Below are positions 13,998 through 20,836 of a stretch of 22,248 nucleotides of DNA, one piece after another. Location of the stretch: contig JAEUQE010000142.1 in the NCBI GenBank assembly GCA_016789785.1, positions 1-22,248 on the forward strand, read 5' to 3'. The position numbers and the translations under genes are program-made. The notes beneath the pieces were generated by a model, which did not search any database, was not told the origin of the DNA, and saw only the letters and a list, made by a program, of their open reading frames with translations. The first letter of the stretch is position 1, and each line of letters starts with the position of its first letter. This DNA comes from Bryobacterales bacterium (lineage in GTDB: Bacteria > Acidobacteriota > Terriglobia > Bryobacterales > Bryobacteraceae).

Positions 13998-15035
13998 ATG
14001 AGGCGAATCGCGCTCGCTTGCCTTTGGCTCTGTGCCGCTCTCGCGGGTCAGACGCTGGCGCAGTCGCCCGCCGCGGTCACGGAGTCGAGCGCGGTCTCGG
14101 CTCTGCTGAGTTCGAAGGAACCAGCGAAACTGGCCTGGGGCGCGCACCTCGTGGGCAACTGCCGTCTCACGGGCTTCGAAGGCGATTTGCTTCGTCTGGC
14201 GACCCACGCTGACTGGCGTGTGCGGATGGCTGCCACCGATACGCTAATTCGTCTGAACATCAATGTTCCCGAGACCGTCCTCACGGCGATGGCTGACAAC
14301 CGGCTCGACGAGGTGCTCATTGTGATCGCGAGGCGGCCTGGCCAGTACAATCACCTGATCGAGCGGCTATCGTCGCGAAAGCTGGAGGACCACGATTGGG
14401 TAGCGCTCAATAGCATCCTGACGTCGAGGCCGACTGCCGGGTTTGCGGCTGAATTGCTCCAAGCATGGACCATCCGGCTTACGGTGCAAGTCACCGCACC
14501 AGGCTTTGCTGTGGGTGAGGGGAGTAGTGGAGGCGGCGGAGTTGAGTGTGGCGCGTCGTTCGCCCAGCCGGGCTTTCCGCCTCTCGAAGCTTATTACGTG
14601 GTTGAGAACCCTCAGCCAGGCGACGTGTTGCTCGCGAATGGTCCCCATCCCATCGGTTATCGTAGGCAATCCGGCCACACCCGTTCTTTGACGCTCGCCG
14701 ATCGGGACTCGTATCGACGGGACTACCTGACGCATCTGGCCCAGATTTCCACTTCCGAGCCTGATGGAGTTACGTTGCACACGACAACCATGAACATCGC
14801 ATGGACAACAGAAGCTCAGTTCCGTATTGAGGCGAGAGAGATCTCACGAAAAATCGCTCGATCTCTCAACCATCTGAAAAAGCGGCTCGTCGAGCGGAAG
14901 CTGCTTTCCTTGGTCGACGCCAATCGGATCAACCCGAGTTTGGAAGTCAGGGTCCTTGACCAGCGGGGAATTCAGATTCCGCCCCTTCCGGCCGTGAACT
15001 GGGTTTTGGCGGCTGGCACGCAACGGGAATACTAG
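13998..15035 (+). CDS. Exported protein of unknown function
   Basis: Not recognised. The 345-residue product begins with a clear Sec signal peptide (MRRIALACLWLCAALAGQTLAQ, cleavage likely after AQ), so it acts outside the inner membrane. Residues about 40-150 are helical with a loose repeat of Leu/Ala positions (LLRLATHADWRVRMAATDTLIRL) that looks like one or two HEAT-type repeats. The middle contains a glycine stretch (GEGSSGGGGVECG), the C-terminal part an Arg/Lys-rich helix (EAREISRKIARSLNHLKKRL), ending VLAAGTQREY. It stands alone, 173 bases from the divergent peptidase gene, with its 3' end 14 bases before the IS200 remnant. No catalytic motif is seen. Confidence 0.75.
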   Translation: MRRIALACLWLCAALAGQTLAQSPAAVTESSAVSALLSSKEPAKLAWGAHLVGNCRLTGFEGDLLRLATHADWRVRMAATDTLIRLNINVPETVLTAMADNRLDEVLIVIARRPGQYNHLIERLSSRKLEDHDWVALNSILTSRPTAGFAAELLQAWTIRLTVQVTAPGFAVGEGSSGGGGVECGASFAQPGFPPLEAYYVVENPQPGDVLLANGPHPIGYRRQSGHTRSLTLADRDSYRRDYLTHLAQISTSEPDGVTLHTTTMNIAWTTEAQFRIEAREISRKIARSLNHLKKRLVERKLLSLVDANRINPSLEVRVLDQRGIQIPPLPAVNWVLAAGTQREY

Positions 15036-15132
15036 CCTGACAGGAGGCGCCCCGGCTCTGCTGGGGTTTCCGGGAGTCCATCGGGACACTCCGAAGCGTG
15101 AGCCGCCAAGCACACGAAAAGGAGAATTCCCG
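15036..15132 (+). other. Left-end leader of the decayed IS200-type element
   Basis: This stretch belongs to the 403-base gap between two genes. It holds two small hairpins, one at 15050-15066 (CCCCGG/CTGGGG with one wobble pair) and one at 15073-15092 (GGAGT/ACTCC), followed by AGGAG just before the transposase start. Subterminal hairpins and a structured leader are usual for IS200 elements. Confidence 0.5.
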
Positions 15133-15360
15133 ATGGATGACTACCAAAGTCTAAATCACACGAAATGGGAGTGCAAGTATCAGGTGGTGTTCATTCCGAA
15201 GTGCCGGACACGGGACACTGTACGCGCAACTGAGAAAAGACCGGGGTGAGGTGTTCCGCCGATTGGCGGCGTGAAGGAATGCCGAATCGAAGAGGGACAC
15301 TTGATGTCTCACCACGTGCACATCATGATTTCGATCCCGCCGAAATGCTCGGTACCGTAG
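15133..15360 (+). pseudogene. IS200-family TnpA transposase remnant
   Basis: Broken Y1 HUH transposase. Joining three frames gives a clear match to IS200 TnpA: MDDYQSLNHTKWECKYQVVF continuing to IPKC from 15133, then TLYAQLRKDRGEVFRRLAA in a second frame, then KECRIEEGHLMSHHVHIMIS and IPPKCSVP ending in a stop near 15363. At least two frameshifts and internal stops are present, and the Pro-Asp before the HUH motif is changed to Ser-His. The two HUH histidines (HVH) remain, but the helix with the catalytic tyrosine is missing, so the element is dead. From 15364 to 15438 nothing recognisable remains before the next gene. Confidence 0.88.
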
Positions 15361-15438
15361 CGTTACCAAAGAAATTTCCCTTCTGATGAGCAAATCACAG
15401 GGCGGGTTTCCGCCTGAGTGGGCGGAGGTCAACGAAAC

Positions 15439-16272
15439 ATGAAACAAATAACAACAAGACTACTAAGCGTATCTCTGCTTGCCGCTGCCTTGCATGCCAA
15501 TCCGCAACCCAACAGCCAGCCCGTTGTGACGGCTGCTGAACCCGCACTGGGTCTCCTCAAGCTGACCGGGTCCAGCTTTGGACAAAGCCCAGGTCAAGTA
15601 GTTGTCGGCACTGTGCCGCTCGGGATTGTGAGCTGGAATGACAACTACATCGCGGTCCAACTGCCGCAGATGCCCCCGGCCACTTACTCCTTACTGGTCG
15701 TCAAGGCGCAAGGACAGGGCAATGGGGCATCGCAGTTTTTCCTCGGTAGTCTGACCATTGGTGGCGGTGGTGCTGTGGGACCGCAGGGCCCCGCTGGTCC
15801 TATCGGCCCGGCTGGACCTGCTGGCGCGATCGGACCGATTGGCCCCGCTGGACCTGCTGGCGCGGTCGGACCGATTGGCCCGGCTGGACCCACTGGCGCG
15901 ATCGGACCTATCGGACCCGCTGGACCCGCTGGACCCGCTGGCGCAAACGGACCTGTCGGCCCCGCCGGTCCTGTCGGACCCATGGGTCCCATGGGCCCTT
16001 CCGGAGTCATGACATACCTGCTGCAACCGCTTCAAACCGGGCCAACCACCCTCGTTGCAGGCGGCAGCGCAATGATCGAGGTGACCTGCCCGGCGGGCTT
16101 CAAGGTCTTCGGCGGCGGAGGCGCGTCATCCGTGACCGATGCGGTGCTCAATCGCTCGCGTCCGATCACCGGAAAGGCGTACACCGGCTGGGAGATGCGC
16201 TGGATCAACGGGTCGGAAGTCACCAAGAACTTCTCGTTCGATTCGTACGCGATCTGCGTGCTAACCCAGTAG
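15439..16272 (+). CDS. Collagen-like exported protein with N-terminal IPT/TIG-like domain
   Basis: Predicted secreted or surface protein of 277 residues. It has a signal peptide ([20 protein letters not shown]), an N-terminal beta-rich domain (about 25-110, [20 protein letters not shown]...[16 protein letters not shown]) that looks like an IPT/TIG fold, a collagen-like region of 25 Gly-X-Y triplets (15778-16002), and a C-terminal domain with [12 protein letters not shown] and a final cysteine (ICVLTQ) that may form a disulfide. The triplets use Pro at X and Ala/Ile/Pro-type Y residues. Bacterial collagen-like proteins form trimeric stalks, often in surfaces or filaments; the role here is not known. 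GGAGGT at 15424-15429 supports the ATG at 15439 over an earlier one at 15418. The gene follows an IS200 remnant. Confidence 0.88.
   Translation: MKQITTRLLSVSLLAAALHANPQPNSQPVVTAAEPALGLLKLTGSSFGQSPGQVVVGTVPLGIVSWNDNYIAVQLPQMPPATYSLLVVKAQGQGNGASQFFLGSLTIGGGGAVGPQGPAGPIGPAGPAGAIGPIGPAGPAGAVGPIGPAGPTGAIGPIGPAGPAGPAGANGPVGPAGPVGPMGPMGPSGVMTYLLQPLQTGPTTLVAGGSAMIEVTCPAGFKVFGGGGASSVTDAVLNRSRPITGKAYTGWEMRWINGSEVTKNFSFDSYAICVLTQ
15805..15912 (+). repeat. 36-bp repeats in the collagen-like region
   Basis: Three consecutive 36-base units encode [12 protein letters not shown] with small variations (Ile to Val, Ala to Thr). The surrounding triplets are degenerate copies of 9-base units. Units are in frame. 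Confidence 0.88.
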
Positions 16273-16314
16273 TCGCCCGCTCCGGATCGAGGCGCGCCGA
16301 CTGGACCAGCGGCA

Positions 16315-18054
16315 CTAGCGAGCGGCGGCGTGGGCCGATTCATCGACCCCGCCGCTGCGGTCTTCGGCCCCCGGACGCTGCAACAGCCGCGGCAGAATCA
16401 GAAGCATCCCTCCGCACAGCAGCAGCGACAGGAACAACGGCATGGTGGCGTCGGCCCGGAATTCCTGGGCGACCATCTTGTAGCCGCCTGCCACCATCAT
16501 CCCGATCCCGGCCCAGCGATGTGCCGGATGCGCACTTCGTGCCAGGACCCACACCGTTCCAAGGATTACCGCCGTGCGAACCGTTGCCGCGTACGGCATT
16601 AAGCTTCCCGTAAGCGGGCTTGTCAGGACAGCGCACAGCGCGCCTCCCGCGAGCAGCGAGGCCAGAGCCACCATCAGCAGCGTATTCGTCAGGTGCGCTT
16701 GTGAGGAGTGGCTCACTATCCGGCAGCAGAGCACCCCGCACGCACACGCGCATACCAGTCCCGGGTTGAGCGTGCTCCATCCGGTGGCCGTCCCAAGCAA
16801 CAGCGACAACGCTCCGGTAAGCGTCGCCGCCATCAGCACTCCAAGCAGCAAGTATGCGGTTCCATGCCAGATGAGCGTGCTGCGAAGCCAGCGCTCGCCG
16901 ATCCAGACGAATGCCAGCGCCTGCAGTGGCAGCGCGATTCCCGCGGTCGCGGCCGTCAAAAGGATGCTCGTCCCTCCCACCACGAGCAGGAGGCCGAAAC
17001 TCGAGTAGATGTAAAAGTTCCGCCCGTGTTCTCCCTTGCGTTCGAGGAAGTTGAAAGCCACCACGTAGCACGCCACGCCGCACAGCAACGTGAACAGGCA
17101 TAGAGCGACTTCCCACTGCGTCCCCTTCGCTGCTCGCAGGCTTCCGCCAATGCCGATGAGAAACGCCACCGCGCACTGGAAGATCTCCACGTTGGTGAAC
17201 GGAAGACCTCGCCACAGAGTGCGAACAATGGCGCTCGCCAGGTAGACCGTCAACAACGCGGCCTGCGCCCCAACTACCTGCGCCACCGTGAACGGCACGT
17301 ACGCTTCGGGAATGCCGCTCGGGCGTGTGATGAGGTAGGTGGCAAGCAGCACTGCGAAGTCCGTTACCGTGGCTACCAGCAGTCGCTCCTTCAACCAGTG
17401 CTCGAAACACGCCGATGCTTCCACCGCGGCCGCAATCGCCAGCAGTCCAAAAGTGAACGGCATCAGGTCGAACGTGGCGAAGATGAGTCCCACTGCCGTC
17501 AACACGCCGGCCAGCGTCGCGATCCACGCAATGTAAGTGAGGTTGCGGCGCCACGAAATCGCCAGGCCCAACACCGTGAAGGACGTGAGGATGAAGGCGG
17601 ACAACGCGGTGGGAGAAACCTTGAAACGGACCGTGGCTTCCCAAATCAGCGGCGTCAGGATCAGGACACTCGCCAGACTGTACATGATCGAGTTCAACTT
17701 GCGCTCCGGCGCGGTGCGCGCCGCCAGCCCCAGCCAGACCGTGGCATATGCAATGCCCACCGTGATCCCAACGCCGGCGGGTAGTGCACCCATCTCCGTC
17801 AGCGCCCGCAATAGGTAAGCTCCCGCAAGCGCCAGCAACGATCGTCCCAACACCGGCACCGCGCTCGCCGCGTCCACCAGCACCGCGGGTTGTGAAACTG
17901 CTTCTCCCGGCCCGGACACCGCCACTGGCTGCGGAACCATGGAAGTCTCCGGCTCGTTCCTCTTCTCCCCTTCCAGGTAAGCGACCCGCCGTTCGAGTTC
18001 GCGCACCCGTCTCTGCAATGAGTCCCAATCCTTGAGTTCAATGTCCTCATTCAT
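16315..18054 (-). CDS. Large multi-pass membrane protein, DUF2339-like
   Basis: Hypothetical inner-membrane protein of 579 residues. It starts with a cytoplasmic coiled coil (about 5-32, DWDSLQRRVRELERRVAYLE), a Pro/Val-rich linker (35-65), then about fifteen or more hydrophobic helices to the C-terminus. The layout of an N-terminal coiled coil and a long run of helices is that of DUF2339 proteins, whose function is unknown; the call is by architecture rather than clear motif. GAGG precedes the ATG at 18054 by about seven bases. It lies 136 bases after the NrfD gene on the same strand and could be a read-through member of that operon. Convergent with the collagen-like gene. Confidence 0.72.
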   Translation of the reverse strand: MNEDIELKDWDSLQRRVRELERRVAYLEGEKRNEPETSMVPQPVAVSGPGEAVSQPAVLVDAASAVPVLGRSLLALAGAYLLRALTEMGALPAGVGITVGIAYATVWLGLAARTAPERKLNSIMYSLASVLILTPLIWEATVRFKVSPTALSAFILTSFTVLGLAISWRRNLTYIAWIATLAGVLTAVGLIFATFDLMPFTFGLLAIAAAVEASACFEHWLKERLLVATVTDFAVLLATYLITRPSGIPEAYVPFTVAQVVGAQAALLTVYLASAIVRTLWRGLPFTNVEIFQCAVAFLIGIGGSLRAAKGTQWEVALCLFTLLCGVACYVVAFNFLERKGEHGRNFYIYSSFGLLLVVGGTSILLTAATAGIALPLQALAFVWIGERWLRSTLIWHGTAYLLLGVLMAATLTGALSLLLGTATGWSTLNPGLVCACACGVLCCRIVSHSSQAHLTNTLLMVALASLLAGGALCAVLTSPLTGSLMPYAATVRTAVILGTVWVLARSAHPAHRWAGIGMMVAGGYKMVAQEFRADATMPLFLSLLLCGGMLLILPRLLQRPGAEDRSGGVDESAHAAAR

Positions 18055-18190
18055 ATCAGCCTCGCTTCAGGTTCGATCCTGACATTCGCTCCGCTTGTCA
18101 CGGCTTGCGAACGCACCGGCTTTCGTTCGTTGCCGCTGCCGCTGCCGTGCCGCAAGCGATCCCATCCGGCGCCTCACAACGCCGGAGATC

Positions 18191-19357
18191 TCAAGCCTTC
18201 GCCGCCGTGGTGTGCTCCCAGGGTGGCAGGAGTTTGACCAACGCCCAGAGTATTGCGAAAGGCAGCAGCATCAGGATGATGGCTGGCAGCAGCCCTTCGC
18301 GGGTCGCGAACTCCACTTTGTAAGTGGTGTAGCCGAGGAAGCTCTTCGAGAACAGTTGGCCTCCAATGACTACGTTCCAACGCATGGCGAATATGCCGAC
18401 GAGTGTCAGCACGCCGGCGGCGGCATAGATCCGTTGCCGCACAGTGTCGCGCAGCCGCAGGACCTGCGTCGCCGCTAACAGAGCGATCGGCAGCAGGGTG
18501 CCGAGGTAGATTTGAAGCACCACTTGCGAGGCGAAGAGCCGTGTCTGCACCATGAAATCCAGCGTGCGGAACGATTCGTCCGCCTCATAAATGCGGTGTA
18601 CCAGGTCCAGCATCTCCAGGCCAAGGTCAATGAGAAAGGCGTAGAAAAGATACTTCGCCACCGTGTCCAGACAGCGCATGTCGATCGGCTGGCGCTGCCA
18701 CCGGCTTGCCACCATGTACAGCAGCATCACCGCCGCAATGCCCGATACCATCGCCGAGAAGAGGAAGACGATCGGCATCAGTGGCGTCGACCACCACGGA
18801 TTCGCCTTCACCGATCCGAAAATGAAACCGACATATCCGTGAAGCAGGAATGCCGAAGGAATGCCAATCACGGTGATGATCCATCCGAGTTTGTCGTCAA
18901 TGCGGCGGCTGGCCTCACTGACGTTATCCGACCCCAGTGTCAGTGCGCGATAGAACAGGCGTTTCACTCCCGTGGCCGACTTCGACAGCCGTACGATGTC
19001 GGCCCGGTAATCCAGCCAGATCTCCAACAACAACACGACCATCAGGTACCAGAGATAGACGAAGCCAAACATGGCCATCGCGGAGCTGCGGTGCGGCGTG
19101 AGGTACATTTCCAGGCTGCGCTCGGGATGGCCGAGATGCAGTTGCAGCGGTAGGGGAGCCACCAGCAGGAAGGCCAATGCGGTGAGCAGCGCCAGCCGGT
19201 AGGTCGGCTTCACCGCCTCCACACGGAACACCCGTTCCAGAGAGGCCAGGATGAACGCGCCCGCAACCAGGCCGGTGATATACGGGTAGAGCACGATGAG
19301 CACGCTCCACTGCAGCTCTACCTCGTTTGGATAGACGAATCCTTCCACTCCATGCAT
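18191..19357 (-). CDS. nrfD: NrfD/PsrC-family quinol-binding membrane subunit
   Basis: Integral membrane protein of a redox complex that exchanges electrons with the menaquinone pool, 388 residues with about nine to ten helices. The opening IVLYPYITGLVAGAFILASL and the segment PLPLQLHLGHPERSLEMYLTPHRSSAMAMFGFVYLWY fit NrfD/HybB-type proteins (PsrC/NrfD family), where conserved His and Glu/Asp near the first helices shape the quinol site. It starts 10 bases after the iron-sulfur protein gene and is the third gene of a cytochrome c - FeS - NrfD operon, the order of DsrJOP and NrfBCD. The symbol is a family label; the exact complex is not known. Confidence 0.88.
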   Translation of the reverse strand: MHGVEGFVYPNEVELQWSVLIVLYPYITGLVAGAFILASLERVFRVEAVKPTYRLALLTALAFLLVAPLPLQLHLGHPERSLEMYLTPHRSSAMAMFGFVYLWYLMVVLLLEIWLDYRADIVRLSKSATGVKRLFYRALTLGSDNVSEASRRIDDKLGWIITVIGIPSAFLLHGYVGFIFGSVKANPWWSTPLMPIVFLFSAMVSGIAAVMLLYMVASRWQRQPIDMRCLDTVAKYLFYAFLIDLGLEMLDLVHRIYEADESFRTLDFMVQTRLFASQVVLQIYLGTLLPIALLAATQVLRLRDTVRQRIYAAAGVLTLVGIFAMRWNVVIGGQLFSKSFLGYTTYKVEFATREGLLPAIILMLLPFAILWALVKLLPPWEHTTAAKA

Positions 19358-19367
19358 CGTGCTGCTC

Positions 19368-20132
19368 CTAACGGACGCTGCCGTCCAGATCTTTGTAGAA
19401 AACCTTGGAACGAGTCGCCATGTGTGGCTTCAACACCTGAACGCTGTGGTCCCTCAGAAACTCGTGCACTGGATCCTTGGGGTTCTTCAGATCCGCCAAT
19501 TGCCGCGCGCCGGTGGGACAGGCTTCACAACACGCCGTTGTCAGACCCTTCGTGATGCGGTGATAGCAAAGCGTGCATTTATCCACCGTGTGCTTGGTGG
19601 GATGAATGTACCGGCAGCCATAGGGACAAGCTTGAACGCAATAGCGGCAGCCGATGCAGTAGTTCTGATCCACCAGCACCACGCCGTCCGGACTTTCGAA
19701 AGTTGCACCCACCGGGCACACCTGCACACAGGGTGAGTCGGCACAGTGATTGCAAAGCTTCGGTACGAAGAAGCTCTTCAGACCCTGCTCCGCAACTGGC
19801 GGGAAGCCTTCAATGCCTCCTTTCGGCGACTCCACTTTCGGAGGATGCTCCTCCACCGCGGCCGAGTGATGCGGGACCTGGTAGCGCTCAATCCAGGTTC
19901 GGAAGAAGCCATCCGGCACATCATTTTCCTTGGCACAGGCGCGGACGCAATTCCCGCAGCCGATGCACTTCTCGATGTCGACGCTCATGCCCCACCAGTG
20001 TTGGGCCGCCTGATATCGCGTTGTATCCGCGGACGCCGATCCGCGCATCGCTTCGAATGCGGCCGAAGCTGCCGAAGTGAGAATGATGAACTTGCTGGCC
20101 TGTCCCAGCAGATCCCTGCGGCTCACGGTCAT
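19368..20132 (-). CDS. nrfC: Tat-exported ferredoxin-like subunit with four [4Fe-4S] clusters (NrfC/DsrO/PsrB-like)
   Basis: Periplasmic electron-transfer subunit, 254 residues, carrying electrons between the NrfD membrane subunit and heme partners. The twin-arginine leader SRRDLLGQASKF is at 4-15. Four cysteine groups are visible: C56-C59-C62-C66, C127-C130-C135-C139, C159-C162-C165-C169 and C186-C189-C201/C202-C205, matching four [4Fe-4S] clusters as in PsrB, DsrO and NrfC. GAGG lies about six bases before the ATG. It starts 15 bases after the cytochrome gene and ends 10 bases before the NrfD gene, so the three subunits are surely made together. Confidence 0.93.
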   Translation of the reverse strand: MTVSRRDLLGQASKFIILTSAASAAFEAMRGSASADTTRYQAAQHWWGMSVDIEKCIGCGNCVRACAKENDVPDGFFRTWIERYQVPHHSAAVEEHPPKVESPKGGIEGFPPVAEQGLKSFFVPKLCNHCADSPCVQVCPVGATFESPDGVVLVDQNYCIGCRYCVQACPYGCRYIHPTKHTVDKCTLCYHRITKGLTTACCEACPTGARQLADLKNPKDPVHEFLRDHSVQVLKPHMATRSKVFYKDLDGSVR

Positions 20133-20147
20133 CGCACACCTCGCTCG

Positions 20148-20606
20148 CTACAGCTTGGGTTGATGGGCTTGGTGACAAGAATTACAGGCCATGCCGGTGT
20201 TATGTTCGGCGGTCACAACCTGTGGGAACCATTTCGGCTTCGCCGCATCTTTTTCGTGGCAGGATGCGCACAGGGTGGCGCCTTGCGGGAGTTGCGGCTT
20301 GTTGGCTTGTGGGTCTTCGGTATGCTTGGCGAGCGGCCCATGACAGGCTTCGCACGATACCTTGGCGTGCTTGCCCGCACTGCGCTGCTTGGCCTGTTCC
20401 TCGTGACATGACAGGCAATCGGCCTGACCTGCATATTGGATGGCGCGTTTCTGATTGTCCTCCAGCGCTCCCGGCCGGTAATGCCCGTACTTGCCGAATT
20501 CCGGGGGAATCACCGCGGCACGAAGCACCAGGAAGCCAACCACGGCGACCGCCAGGACGGCGGCGAGCCGTATCAAGTGACCGGACTCGCGAAGGTTGTT
20601 CGACAT
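20148..20606 (-). CDS. Tetraheme cytochrome c, membrane anchored
   Basis: Periplasmic c-type cytochrome of 152 residues. One N-terminal hydrophobic helix (about 11-31) exports and probably anchors it. Four heme-binding CxxCH motifs are present: C64-H68, C85-H89, C113-H117 and C141-H145; further histidines (H80, H95, H135, H148) could be distal ligands for bis-His hemes. The small size and even motif spacing resemble NrfB-like and DsrJ-like cytochromes of quinol-oxidising complexes. AAAGGAT precedes the ATG at 20606 by about eight bases. It is the first gene of the three-gene redox operon; its promoter must lie in the 230 bases up to the receptor gene. Confidence 0.92.
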   Translation of the reverse strand: MSNNLRESGHLIRLAAVLAVAVVGFLVLRAAVIPPEFGKYGHYRPGALEDNQKRAIQYAGQADCLSCHEEQAKQRSAGKHAKVSCEACHGPLAKHTEDPQANKPQLPQGATLCASCHEKDAAKPKWFPQVVTAEHNTGMACNSCHQAHQPKL

Positions 20607-20716
20607 GGATGCGAATCCTTTATGGCCACGGACCGAAGCAATTCAATGGCCGCGCAGGACCGGGGAGTGGGGCATCCGAAACAGGCCTCAATTGGGCGAC
20701 TTGACACAATTTGACT

Positions 20717-20794
20717 GCGCAAGGGTGCGCGAGATGACTCCAGTCCACCCACCTGTGATCGTCACTGCGGGATCAACGGACGTGGCTGCGTCCG
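20717..20794. terminator. Two GC-rich hairpins after the TonB-receptor gene
   Basis: The 230-base gap between the receptor stop and the cytochrome start holds two perfect small hairpins: CGGACG-N6-CGTCCG (20777-20794) and GCGCA-AGGG-TGCGC (20717-20730). They lie about 43 and 107 bases downstream of the receptor stop on the minus strand. Neither is followed by a clear run of T, so a role as terminator is only possible. The promoter of the redox operon should also lie here, but no clear box was seen. Confidence 0.3.
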
Positions 20795-20836
20795 CTGCAT
20801 GCACTCGTCCGGTTTCTGCCCCAACTCGCTCTTGAC

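Noticed and set aside
16340..18028. Second long minus-strand frame inside the DUF2339-like gene
   Set aside because: Its Gly/Arg/His-rich composition is that of an out-of-frame translation, while the other frame gives regular membrane helices.
20701..20706. Plus-strand TTGACA as a -35 box
   Set aside because: No -10 box follows at suitable distance and no plus-strand gene lies downstream.
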